From Hymenolepis diminuta (lineage: Eukaryota > Platyhelminthes > Cestoda > Cyclophyllidea > Hymenolepididae), in assembly GCA_900708905.1 (NCBI GenBank), contig CAADRB010000042.1:339957-403956 (forward strand): 64,000 bases of DNA. The letters are read 5' to 3'. The translations under genes were made by a program, and so were the position numbers. The notes beneath the pieces were generated by a model. The model did no database searches and was not told where the DNA came from. It was given only the letters and a program-made list of their open reading frames with translations. This document shows, piece by piece, positions 36,901 to 50,600 of this stretch. Position 1 is the stretch's first letter, and each line of letters opens with the position of its first letter.

Positions 36901-37760
36901 AAAACCCTCCAAAGTAATATAATTTCTTATCCGGACTTAAAATTTGTCGGCACTCATTCTGCGCATAACTGAAGTTCATTTGACAGGAATGGCCGAACCC
37001 AATTTCCTCCATGCCAGTTATTTTGAGCATCTAAGGAAAGCGACGAAATTTCTATATCCTTAATGATTGTATTTAAAATGGCAAATAGAATTAGGCAGAA
37101 TGTCACGAATTGGGTGATAAGCAGAATGCACTGAATTTTAGAAGAGCATACGATATAAAACGATGGTCAGGAATGTTTTGAAGCACTGCTCGTAGTTCAG
37201 TAATTCATAGAATATGGTTGATGTAATAAGCTTTCGACCAATAAATCGATACTAATGTCTGCAGTTAACGATAACTCATTAAGGTGTTTTAATTTAAATA
37301 TAAAACAGATGCGAATGCAGTTTTTTACTAGCCCATCCAGGAGCATCAGTATAATTTACGTTTTAAAGTAAAGTCTTTCTTTTTTTAAAAATCCCACTGA
37401 GTCTACACCGGATTTTAAAAAAATTTGCGAACATACCTGATTTTTAGCTCTCATTGCTAACTGGGATTCTCGTACTGTTCAGCTAATATCCATAGACCTC
37501 AATAACCATCTAAAAATTAAAAACGAAGAAATGATGGTTCAGTGGTTACATTAGGGATTTTGTAAGTTTATACTATTAACAACTAAATAAAGTTGTTAGT
37601 AGTATATATAACAAATAACAACTAAATAAATAACAACTAAAAACGTACGTGCTGATGGAGATAGAGAAGACAATTATAAACTCATGACATCACTAAGAAA
37701 TTGTTGCAAAGTGAACTGAAGTTCGCATTCGATGATGTCTAAAAAAGGTGGAAATTTAAT
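33955..37760. other. Upstream of Ig receptor gene 2; no gene seen
   Basis: AT-rich. Contains the presumed promoter and 5' UTR of Ig receptor gene 2 at its left end. A short tandem array of 'aacaactaaata' units lies near 37575-37640. No open frame has coding character. Confidence 0.5.
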
Positions 37761-37854
37761 ATTGTTTAATTCTTATCATAACCTTCAAGCCATTTTAGAA
37801 TGCTTTTCCAGCATGATAAAAACAACCTTGTGAGAAACTCAAAGTCACTCATCC

Positions 37855-37985
37855 CCTTTATTGGCGGTTTGCTATTCCACTTTCCAGTTGTACACTGATG
37901 AGTATCGAATCCGTGGTCTCTGACTTCGCAGACAAGCATTTTAGCCGCTGCGCCGCCAATTTTTTCTTTGTCGATGCAATTTAGA
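37855..37985 (-). repeat. tRNA-derived SINE copy
   Basis: In the minus sense it reads GGCGGCGCAGCGGCTAAAAT (box A-like), then ...GACCACGGATTCGATACTCA (box B-like, GGATTCGATAC), a pol III promoter layout. The same order recurs at 40440-40625, 50240-50430, 53270-53400 and 58480-58570. It is not a functional tRNA gene, because no acceptor stem pairs. Confidence 0.6.
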
Positions 37986-40439
37986 ATGATCATATTTTAT
38001 ACTGTTCTCTAATAAGCTCGTGATAAGTAAAAAATTCGATTTCTTAACTGCATATCTTCCCAAAATTTATTCTTCCAATGAAGAAAGAAGATTAGAACTC
38101 ATTTATTTTTTAAATGATTTGTGTTCATTGTCTTTATATTAACATAATTAAGACTAGTCGGATTGCATTTTGTTAATTAAAATTTCACTTCTCAGTGACG
38201 ATGTTTCAATAACTAATTTAATTAATCTAAAGTTACTCCATAATTTTTTGCCTCACTTTTATTTGTTAAGAAAAGAACACTTTACTCAAGATTTTTTATC
38301 ATCATCAATTTGTGGTATGTTTCGAAAAGACGGTGTGATGACAAGATATCGGAAAGTACTAAGCTGATGACAAGAAGTTTTTGAGAGAAAAAAGTATTTG
38401 TCCACTTTCCATTTAGCTTGCTGAAAGTAGAACTTTAGAATAATGGTAAAGATATACCAATTGTCTATTTAATCATAGTGAAAATAAATATTTCCCTTTT
38501 GCATTGTGGACTGTGAATACAGAAGGGAAGATTGAATAAACCAAAATGGGACTTGACGGAAACATGTTACTTAAAGGAAGGAACTCGAGTGAGTTCTGCC
38601 AAATTATTGAGAATTACCAGCCATTTTACTTTAAACTTATTCTATAAATTTAGCTCCAAATTGATGGTTTTGAAAGATGATGACTTCCACTAATTAATGG
38701 CAGCCCTAGAAATGACTCACATGAACTCTTATTAATTAAAATCTGGCAGATTACTTTCCACGTCACAAAAAAATGTCTTAAGTCATTATTATTCTTTGAA
38801 ATCACAATCGGATATTCTATCACATTTGTTTCTTGCATTTCTAATAAATAATCTAATAAACAATACTTTTGTGACTTTATTCATATAATACACGTAGAGA
38901 ATTTGTGTGATCTGAAACTCAAACACAGTACTAAAGGGCAGTTGAATCTCACATCTATTCAATGGTGTATTTTTAGGATATTGTTGATTTTAATAGGATT
39001 TCAATACTAGATTTACAAGCGCAATTCATTTCAATTTCCAAAAACATGTTTATCGAAGTTACTTTTTGTTGTGAAACGCAAACTAGAAACGCAAGTATTA
39101 ATGCCGCCTCCACAACTTATATATGTCCTGAAAATTGATACTTTGTTCCACTGCTCGGAAGCCATCTTACACTTTTAGCCGCCAGACTAGGGCGGTTTTC
39201 TCGATTGATCTTTCCAAAAAGGAGAAAACTAGCATAGTTAATGTTGAGAAAGCGTTAAGTTATTAATTTAAACTTACACGGGAAACAATCCTTTACAATC
39301 TACAAAATTTAACTTGATTCTGCGTTTCGCTTTGGATTAGAACTGTATTTGCTAACATATACACATACAATGGTTTTACAATATTTTCTATCTCCTTTTA
39401 ATGCTCTTTGTTTCTACGTATGATTGCTTCCGCCATCGGTTGATCATTTCAATTTCTTATTATTTTCCTATTTAAAAATACGGTTTTTAAAATAGTACAA
39501 TTATTACATTCTGGGAATCGTTGTCAAATATAGAAACCAAAGACTCTAATCTTATTTTAGGATGAGCTTGTTATTCATGACTCAGTAATTTCACTAGTTT
39601 TCGCACCTGCACCGTCTTTTATTAATCCAGGTGTGTGTTGAAATCTCAATAATCCATACTACTTCACGCACAATATTCTAGAATATTCTTATGAAACTTC
39701 GTTAATATGCGTTAATGTGTGCATTAGCTCTTCATACTGTTTATTCATTTTAATATTTGGAATTTAGCCCATTTTCACATAATACATATATATTTGATGC
39801 ATGTTCTAAGCAATTCTAATTGGTTCAATTTGGGTTTACTTATTAAATAATTTTCGCATTAATCAGTAAATAGTAAGGACAATTTCTTTAATATTCTCTA
39901 ATTAATGCGATTAATATAGAATGCCATAACGCGGAATCTCCATTATCCATGAAGAAAGAGGGAGTGTTTCACGTTATCGAAATGTTATTTTGTTCAAGAT
40001 GTCAACTTATGATTTTGGTTTTGTCAATGAAAGTCCTATGCAAACAACTAAAATGATTTCTGCTTGGTTTATTCCTTTTTAATACACATACATTTTTTCA
40101 AAATTAATAATTTTGTGCGGTGGGTTTTGTACTTTTAAACTGCTTTCTCTAAACTCATTGGGTAATATTATCGGGAGAGTCAATATTTAGAAACGGAAAC
40201 AAGTCTAACACATTAGCGATTTGAGGAAAGCTGTTCTCTTTAAAACTAGAATAATGGTGACCATATAAGAAATTATAGATATAGAGAACAATTAAAAATC
40301 AAATCCCTATGAAAGCCTTATGGATTAGGAAGCTACAAATTAAAGCTTAAATGTAATTGGGAATTCTATGCGGTCAAGCTAACTTCCATGTCAGATTAGG
40401 AAAGCACCATGGAGCCCCACTGATAAGGAGCTAGAATTC

Positions 40440-40625
40440 TGGTACCATCTTTATTATCCAGACTTAACCAATGCGATTAGCGATTCCACCCACTGATTAT
40501 GCGCTGACGAGCATCAGGCTTGTAATCTCTAACTTCACAGACAGGCACGTTAATCACTGCGCCAGAGGTGCACTCACTACCAGATAACATCGCCTTGTCT
40601 CAGGCAGACATCATGCCATGATCTC
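40440..40625 (-). repeat. tRNA-derived SINE copy
   Basis: The minus strand carries CTCTGGCGCAGTGATTAACG (box A, TGGCGCAGTG), then GTCTGTGAAGTTAGAGATTA and CTCGTCAG...AGTGGGTGGAAT. It aligns with the copy at 37855-37985 over the tRNA-like head and the following 'AGTG..TGGAAT' segment. Confidence 0.6.
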
Positions 40626-41230
40626 TCAATATGAAATCCCTTTCCACTTATTTGCAGTGAAGATATTTTGGGGGCTAGAATTTCACTTGGTGGTCGGGCT
40701 AATTTGCTAAGATACAGTTCCTCCAAACTGCAACTAACTCATCGAAATGGTAACCAAAAGAACAGATAGTTTTGGAGGCCAGAGCTGAAGATTAAATCCT
40801 TCGATCCATCTCAATGTGCAAATACGTATGAAGTCCCCAGTCACTTCCGTCATTGACTTCACTTTTGACCTCAACTCCAGATATGGACGAGCCGACTGAG
40901 GTAAGTCAGAGACTGATACAGCTTGATGTCCGATTTCACGCATTTCGCTTATGTCTTAAGCAAGCAAAACCGGCAAAGATCTTTCGATTACTTTCCCTAA
41001 ACTTATTCTACCTTCTACTTAGACGCATAGCCTGCCGTCTAAACCTTTAAGCGAAGCTCACTAGGGACATTTTTCGACCCCCAATTACCAATAAGTCATG
41101 AAGACTCGGAACAAGTAAATCATGGTCAAATTATGACATAGGTAAAATAGCGCTATTCATCATACAAGCACCGGATGGCAAAGCAAATAACTCTGTTAAA
41201 ATATACATAGATAATTTGGGGTTTTTCTCT

Positions 41231-41247
41231 TCATATATATATATATC
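41231..41247. repeat. Short AT dinucleotide run
   Basis: An 'atatatatatat' run just past the stop codon of the DDHD1-like gene, in its 3' UTR. Confidence 0.6.
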
Positions 41248-41676
41248 ACAGTTGCACAGACGCCAGGGGAGTATCCAGAGGAGTGGAATCTGGATAACAT
41301 TGCATGAGGACAAACATCATCAGGTCCGCATTTGCCCAATAACCTGTGTGGACAGTAAGAGCTGAGAGATAGGCCGCCTCATATCTACTCTCTTTTAGCT
41401 GATAATCCATTCGATAGTCAAGGTGTATCTTCGAGGAAGTCTCCGACTCTGGGGAGGAGGGAATATTGAACCCAACGCTGTCATCGGTGTCCAAATTCAT
41501 GAGTTCTTCCTCACAACCGACGGAGAAGCGAGCTCCAAGAGGTTCGGACACCGGTGATGAGGGTTTTGGACGCTTAGCAGACACTTGAGGTGGGGAGTTA
41601 GGGAGAGGAGGAAGCTGGGGAGAGGGTTGGGTAACTTCTGACTCGGTTGATCGGCCGAAGAATCCGAACATAAAGG
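41246..41676 (-). CDS. DDHD1: DDHD1-like gene, exon 12 (end of the DDHD domain and stop)
   Basis: The acceptor TTACCTTTTTAG|CCTTTATG opens in phase 1 after a 73-base intron and runs to the TGA at 41246-41248. A Pro/Ser-rich part precedes LDYRMDYQLKESRYEAAYLS and ALTVHTGYWANADLMMFVL, which hold the last three name residues (Asp736, His755, Asp763). Confidence 0.93.
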
Positions 41677-44600
41677 CTAAAAAGGTAAAGATAAAGAATT
41701 AGTAATCTTTGAACCACTACATCGGATCGTATTTTGAAGATGAACGTACAAGAAAGAGGGAGGTGTCGGCTAAACCGGCTTCCAAGGGAATTGAGGGACT
41801 CTGTAGAACCGCCAATCTGAGGAAGTTTGTAGAGACTTGTGGAAGACTCTGTGGTGGCTGAGGAATTTGTGTCAAAGCAGAACATCTGCAGAAATTTTAA
41901 TGGAAGAAATTTAGCACAAGACGCGTATTTCTAAGCCAAATACAAAATTAGACCTTGGTGTAACTTTCCTATCATGACTGAAAAACTCGTTTACCACAAC
42001 CTGTGAATTCAGTCTCAAAAAATTCATGTTAGACGAGTGAATTGTAATATCGTCAATTGCGCGCGAATGTTTTCAGAAGAAAATAATAAGCATTATAAAA
42101 AAATCACTCTGCTGCTAATACATAGAACCCCATTGTCTTAGGGATAAGCCCCATTGAGATGCTACCTGGAAAGAATTATCTATCTAGCTAGACCTTTGAG
42201 AAGCATTTTCTATGGACGAACAGCATACACTCACAAGTGCTCACATATATTACTTAATTAAATTGGGTAATTAATTAGATTCAAAAGCCTGGTCATTCCT
42301 GTATCGCCTTAAGCACGGCAAAAAAATTCATGCGCCTACCCACAATGGGCACAATCTCAGCAAAAACGCATGCTCCTTTTGAGTTTTCGGCAATTTCAAT
42401 ACATTACGAATAATGTATCTCACACCATCCCAAATTAAGTACGTTAAAGCTATATATCTGCTAGTTAGACTAATATACTGCGTACTAATTCGGTAAATAT
42501 AGCCACAGTTATTATTTAACAGATGGTCAATCTGGGGAAAGGATTAAAACTAAAAGGTTAACATACCCCAGAGGTGGAACGACGTTGGGTCGGTGGAGAT
42601 GATTTGGGAGAGATGAAATTTATGACATGAATTGTGTGATAGGGAAATTTGGATGCGTCTGTACAACGGTATATATCCACGGGAGGGATGGATGAGTAGT
42701 GTTTCAAGAGCAAAGGCTCCAAACGGTAGGCCTGGACGAAAACAAAGATTAGTTAAACCCCACTTCACAGAGAAAGCCTAATACACTCCAATACAGCATT
42801 ATTATAAACAATATTAATATTCTATAAATGAAAAATAGGATATTTTATTGGGACTCAATTCCAATTAGACAAAACTTCTAATTGATCACGAGTTAACAAA
42901 ACGACTAAATCAGTTCCTAGTAGGCCTTTTTTATGCTCAGTGCGAAAATTTTCAATATATTTTAGGTCCTGCAATGAGCAATTAATAAACAATCAACAAT
43001 CATCTAGTGTAAACTCATCTTATTTCCGCACATATTTGATCGTAAACATAAATTCGATCAGAACTTAATAGTTGATTCAAATAGTCGATGTATTCTTTAC
43101 GACAAGCAGCAAGAAGACCTAATTTATATCACCACATAAAGGGGAATATATGTAATTTTTGGAAGATTTCCCTCCATTTAAGCGGCGAACGTAACAAAAA
43201 TAATTGTGGCAACTCTTACTTCAAAGAATCTTCCCACTATTTTGAAATCGACTTTCCGAATTAAGATAGTCATTAATCATCAGCCAGATAGAATTTTTCA
43301 CAAAGAGCATAGTTTTGCCACTATTTAGACCAACCAAATTAGATACTCGATTATGTCTTGAATGATAGGGTTTGAGGTAAAAAATAACCCTTACAAGTGC
43401 TAATTAGTGAATGGAGGAACTAATTGAGATAAGTCATGATTTAACAATTAACATGTGCACTTGTGTGGCCCCTAAAGCGCCCAGGTGTGTCACTTTTCAA
43501 GTCAATTCTAGAACATTTCTGCCCCAGCTTTGCAATATATTTTAAAATGTTAATGTTTAGTTAATAATCCATAATGTTAACTCTTGTTTAAGTGAACTAC
43601 ATATTAAATCTAGCTTTTCTCAGTCTACTGCTAATATTTCTTACGTTCAAATTAAAAGAAAAAACCAAAATTTCACAAATATTTTAAATCTTCAAATTCA
43701 AAGGATATTAAAATCTTGACTCCTTCAACTCAACGTAAATTACATTTTCAGATAATCGATAACTAGATAATCTGTGTATAAATAAATATTCCAACTTCGT
43801 CGATAAAAACTGTGCATAAATCCCATTCATCATGTACAGTTTTTGCTCAAAATCCAAGTCGCCTAAAATTAGATTTGCTTAAACTGGTGAACTCGAGTCT
43901 ACTTAAGCTCTGTAAGGTAATGTTTTGTTAACGACACAGGGTAAAAAACTACAAAACCATAAATCATTCCCTTTGGGCAATTCAAGGCTAGGAAAACTCA
44001 TCTGCCACACGCAAATCTAGCTTGAGGATTGGGGAGTAGCAGATTTGCAGTTAAAGATGAGATAAAGCAAACCACGTTGAGGTGAAACTGGAAATTAAAA
44101 TTCAAAATGGGGGGTAAATCAACTTTGAGTTGTTGACAAAGAGTAAGCAAACATATAAAAGCCAGTAACAATCATTACCAAATGTTGGATATTATTATAG
44201 CAAGGGGGGAAAATTTTACCATTTTTCATCGTGGAAGAACAATTGAAATCGGCTAACGGTAAGTGCAATAAACGATAAAGGAGATGGGGAAAATGAAAAA
44301 ATAGGCATAAGTTTACCACGGGATCCGCAGGATGAAAGATATTGTAGATATGTGGACACTTTGACCTCGGCATAATGGCATCAGGAGCCCCTGTTTGACC
44401 CGGTCGAACCCCTCTCAATGTGAGGTAGACTGCTAATGGTGAGCCCATACAGAAGAGATTTTCTAACTAGAGACAAAAAGAAAAATTAATATTGCGCGGA
44501 GTATCTAAGAAGAAACCCAAAGTTAGAGCGTAAAACTTGTGTACCAAATTAAAGAGAGCAGTGTTATCTGAGCGTAAGATCTAGGTGGTAATATTTAGCT

Positions 44601-47600
44601 AATAATCTGGCATGCACAACACAGCCAATACTGTTATAATTTGCGATTGAGTTATAATATCTCTGATGAATAATTTTGAGGCTCCTTTACTGTTCGAAAA
44701 TTCCCAACAGAAACGTAGTTATCTACCAATCGCCAAACAGATAACAGGATTATTAGTATAGAAACAAAAACTCTGTCATAAGAAAACATAAATAAAAATT
44801 TTCAGATTTCAGGGTGCTCGCCATTTACAATTCGTTACCTTGTGTTCTAATGTTTTCAAGTTCAAGCTTTCAGATCTGATTTTTCAGGAACCTGAGTGAT
44901 AGCTTGGGTGTTTAATGCTGATTGACCAGTAGAGAGATTTGTCATACTCATGTTGTGTATCTGAATCTTTTGAAGCTGATGGATATATATACTGGTTTTT
45001 TTCCAAATATGACATTTCTAGCTCATAACCATTTCAGAATATTCAACTAAATCTACACCATAAAATCAGTAATTGAGACTCAAGTACCTTAGTATGTGAC
45101 CAAGAACGTCTCGTCTTTTAACTATCAATTATTGTTTTATTTGTCCGTGAGTAAAATGCGCCATAAATCCTCATCTCATTTTGTGACAGCAACATCAGCC
45201 AAACAAGCGTTAAAGGGGTTATAAGACAGAGAACTAGGATTGGCTCTGGACCAGAAAGTAACTAAATTCTGTCTTAAACATCATGACTTAGCGAATGTGT
45301 GAATATTTTCATTCTTATCATCTGCCGCTGACTTGTCTCTGATGTAAATGTTGTTTGGAGACAGGAAAGTTGAGAATCATCAATATTTCCAACCACCCCC
45401 CTTTAACCCTTCTTTCTATGTCATATAGTTCACTACATGATACTAAATCACGGAGGACAATAGGATTCTACAAATACCCTATCAGTAGCCACTTCTTTTC
45501 TGTATAGAAGAACCGCAGTCTACATCGTCTCTTATGAGGCACTCGCATTCCGCTACCATGCCATTTAATTTTTTTATCTTTAGTTTGACAAACGTGCTTA
45601 CTGACGGATAAAACACAGAATTAAGTTTTATTAAAAAGTTTGTTAATAATTTAGTGAAAAACAACAACGAATATCTGAATGAACGAGTCGATCAATCAAT
45701 CGGACACAGTGAAAAACATGAAAAGAGACCGCCATCAATGCAAAACCTGCTTAGCATTCATCAAAATTGGAAATAAAACTATTGATAATATACTTAACCA
45801 ATCCCAAAAGCATTTTGGACATTTTACGTGCACTGAGTTGTTTTGTTATTCTTGTATCAGTGCCATGTAGAGAACGGCAATAAAGTACAATTAAATACTC
45901 ACATTTATAATCTTACCGCATTGCCAAGCAAATCTCAAAAATTCAACTAGCACAATAAACCAAAAACAGAGGGGATTTTTTCGTTAGAATGCTTAAACAG
46001 ACAAAAACCGGATTTAAACTATAAAATTAATAAGTTTATTTTCAGTCCGAAGGAGAACAATAGGGAACTTGAGGTCTGCCTTCGGCACATATACAAAAAT
46101 AGATAAATTTCAAATTTTAAACGGAAGCGGCTGAGAAGACTATTTTTTAATCCTAATGGTCAAAAGTTTGGGGACTATCGGAAACCAATTTGGGAAAACA
46201 AAATAGCTTCAAGAATTATGCTGACAATATAATTCATTAAATTATTGCTTCAACATAAGTCCGTAGATTGAAAAGAGACTAACGATTTTCCCCTAAGTCA
46301 TTTATTTAGACTCTAGGATTAAGAAAGGCATGCAATACGGCGAATTCAAGACCCAGCGACTTCCACAATTTGCACGTATGCTTCAGCCTCAATGTGTCCA
46401 GGTGCGTGAGTATTGATTTTCCAACAATGGCTCAACGGCCGCACACTTGACCTTCTAAAATATTATACCAAATCTTCACGTGTAATGCTAATGCTTAAAG
46501 AGCATTTATTGATGATTGAGAATTAAGCCCATATTTTAAAATCCAAGAGCTTAATTATTTACTTACAGCAATCAAATATTTTACAAGTCACTTCGGGTTT
46601 TGTTTGAACAAAAGCACGAATTTAGACGAGTTTATAAGATGACCAATGTAGCACATCTTATCGTCAGAGCAACATAGCAGAAGCCAAATATCATTATTTC
46701 TAGCGTTCCCTACATCCAAATCATAGACGATATTAACTACATTAATGAACCTACCTCAGTAAAGTAAACCACCATTAATAAACGCAAGCAAAAGATAAAA
46801 ATTTATAACTTCTTAACTTACCCTAGAAGCGAAAAGGAGAGAATGACTATCATAAGAAGATCCGTTGGCATATCCATTCATTTTCCGTCTCTCTAGTTGG
46901 GTTTCAAGACATTTCACCCTAAAACAGAAAATAATTGTCAGAAAAAGTTACGTACTACCATTTAAATATTCTTTAAGAGGTATCATTTACACTTCTTTTG
47001 CCGCCTCCAGTTTAGCCAAGAGAACGGAAAAATCCACATTTTCATCAGATTCACATGAATTTTGAACTAAGTGGACAAAATTGATCATTACTCAGATTGA
47101 GACACCTACTAAGAGCATGTAATTCGCTCACTTTGTTCAAGAGGTTGATCATAAGAGACCGGTTCAATCCATCCAGTAATTAGATCATAGGAAATGACAC
47201 ATCCAAGAGAATGTGCCAAGATTGAGACTTTTCCTCCATTCGATTCAAAGTAGGGATGCCTCTCACAGAATAGACAATAGAGTCTATTAAGTTCCAGTCG
47301 AAGACTTTGGTTGATTTCATATCGATACAGGGGACTAGTGTAATACATTATATCCATAAAGGTACAATTAAGGAATGTGCGCAGACGAGCGAGGTTTTCA
47401 AGAGTGATAGAGTCAACAACGTTACCATCGAGACGGAGAGAATTACGCCATTCGACGGGGAGAAATTGAACCTGTCGTTCTGAGGCATGGAGATCGGGAA
47501 AGTAGGATTCAACAAGCTTCTTTGAGGTGTCTCGGATACTAAATTGAAAAAAAGTCTACTGAAATTAAACAAGTAGATCATTTGTTGAAATGCCTCGTTT

Positions 47601-50600
47601 GTGGGCGCCTTGGTTCTACGTGATAAGGATGACAACGGATTAATCTCACACAATCTAAGTCCTACAAATATGACAGATAACGCTGTTTACTAAGTTGCCT
47701 TGATTTCAGATTTTTCATAATCATTTAATCTAAAAAAATTCTATATGGATTAGATTCTCTTTTAATTATAAGCGGGAAACGAATACAAACGAATAAAATA
47801 AGACTTTCCCCTTCAGTCAAATAAGTTTAATAATTAAGATATACTGATTTTTTTTTACAAAATGGTATTCTGAAAGATACAGATATAAAGACGCTAATGA
47901 CTGATATTATTCCTTTGTTGAGCCAGTCAACCATATTCCTGTATTTCACCATCAACTTGTGGATGTGTTAGGAAGCTAAATGAAACATTTTCAGTGTATT
48001 CGATCGATTACACTAAAATTCATTCGTCAATTCATGCCTTACGTACTGAACTATTGATTACCAGACTTCTACGCTCAGACTTGGATACGTAAGATCACTA
48101 GTGAAGAATTTATTGCTGCCAATATTGGACAACCAGTTAGCCAATTATTTATCCCGTATCCAAATCTATATAAGTACACTTATTTTCTCAATATGGAACT
48201 GTTGTTCGAGCCGCAAGTTTTCTTTCCCTTCCTTGAATCTGAGTAGTGTATTGCACTATAAAGGGCTACTGAAAATGATAAAAAAAAAGATGAAAACTAT
48301 ATAAACAACCCATCATAGTCTGGAGTGTTTTGAGACGAAGTATTAAAAGCTTACAACACATCTTGATTGAAAATTGATTTCAATGGAAATATCCTGCTAA
48401 GTTAACAGCAGAAGTAAGGGTTCTTAAAAAAGGAGGAAGGCGAGCAGATATTTTCAGAAGAACATAACGACAAGCCAATATTGGGAGTCTCGGTCCATTA
48501 TGTAACTTTTCGCCTTCCTACTTTTTTCCCATATTTGAATACACACTTAAATTAAACTGAGTGGTTTTCTTTAAATTTGCATATATTTTGCGACAATACT
48601 GTATGCCCTTTAATAGTCATCCAACACCCATCAAACCAAAGCTCCAACCAAGATTATGAAGGACCTGTTTTTACAGAGGCACCAATCGAAAATTTTAATT
48701 TTGGTGAAATTCCTTTAAAGACCAAACCCCTCAAATTTCACATTCGTCTCTTTTAAAAACAATACACACATACTTTCCTATTCGAGTCTTTTATCCACAC
48801 TATAGTTGGTCCTTCCTTTTGATTGAATAGAATAAACAGAGTGAGAATATAGGATTTAGAACTTAAGATCTCTAGTCAGATTTTTATAACGAATAATTTA
48901 AAAATATTTCAATAAAGGATATTGCAACCGCGATGTTATGAAGTTTCTTGGCTGAAAAAATCTTAATTACACGATGCATGATGAACTTAGTCGTACGTAC
49001 ACTTCGCGTAACTAATGTCGATTCATCATGCAGCTCATTTTGTAGGTTCAAAATTAAACAATCCATTAAAAATAGCAACTTATACATTTATTTGGAGCCT
49101 AAGTTTTCGATCACACATCCATTGATAATTTATCAATCGATGTGTCTCATTTAATTAAGTTGCAGTTTTGACCTTAATATTAACTTATGACTCCAAAGAT
49201 CATAGAGATAAGTGTTTTCCAAAATATACTAGAGTCCCTAATGAGAAACTTGCATTCTGCCGCTCCCCATGTTGATAAGGTTTTACTGGAATACTATTAC
49301 CTTTAAGACTTCTTTATACCATCCCAATGAAATCCCAGTGTCCTTCAAAATGTAAGCATCTATATTTAACTGGCATTTGAAATTGAGGTAATCAGGATCT
49401 ATTCTCATTTAACACTACTTGGGATAAACACTCAACTTGAGTCAACCAAATTCGGATGGCGAATCTATTAAAGAGCTAATCAAGCTAATATTTCATATAA
49501 TTATGTATTAATAATTGATAAGTCTTCACTATTGCTATAACTCACACTCAAATTACTACCCTCATTTAACCTAGTTTGGTCCAATATCAACACTACTACA
49601 TTATTTTTTTACTATATTCTTAACTTTATTTCACCATTTGGATTAGCTTGGCTCTATGACGGATGATGAATGTCTGTGTGAATAAGGTCGTTTTCATTGT
49701 TACATACATTGTTTATCTCTTTTCCTCTTTGCAAGTATAGTTAGGATTATCGTAATGGAAAGATCTAACCATCTTTCATAACCTATTATTTGTGGTCACC
49801 AAATTCTAAATTCCCTATCCGAATTGTGATTGTCAGTCTGAAGATCACTGTCACGTCACTGTTAAAACATGCAACCGACGCATTATATTACTTAATCTAT
49901 TAATTGTTAAATTATATCCACTTCGGTGGATTTTTACTTGGATTAAAGAATGTCATTTAGCCACTTTTTTCTAAATTTTAACTCATGACCTCTTGACCAT
50001 TTGCTCTCTCCCCAGGACGATTGTCTAGATTCTGTATTGCAAACATTTTTACTTTTCATTTTGAGCCTAGATGTTCGAATACACTATTTAGTTATTTCCT
50101 TTGAACATATTCGAATATCAGACCTATATAACGTTGGAAAGTGTCGTGAAAGAATAGGCCAAGTAACTTTTACACGTAAAACAAAACACTGAAATTTATT
50201 GAACAATGGTAAAAGAAATATCTACATATATGAATGTACTTTGACGGTGTAGTAGATAAAGCACATGTCTTCAAAGTTAAAGACCACGAGATCGAAGCAC
50301 ACTCGGTGATGTGGACGATCAATCAAACTGGTTAATTCTGAATAGCAAGAGAAGTGATAGGATGGAAGTGTTTCATGATAGCAACTCCAGAATGTCTTCC
50401 CACTGCGCAAGTCCAGTGTTATTAACACTTCTCTCAGTAGCCTTGACATATTATTTCATACAGAAATGAGCGCTGTTACTAACGCCCAATATTTATTGAG
50501 TGGAGTGAGAACGGTGGAAAGTAATGGCTTACTTACAGATTTTTTAACAGCTGTGTCCGACGTCCGCTATTTACAACTATCTTATACCTTAGATGTTTAC

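Noticed and set aside
45679..45870. Plus-strand 63-codon frame with Cys pairs that might suggest a small zinc finger
   Set aside because: It lies inside intron 8 of the DDHD1-like gene. The Cys spacing fits no zinc-finger family I know, and there is no splice or promoter support.
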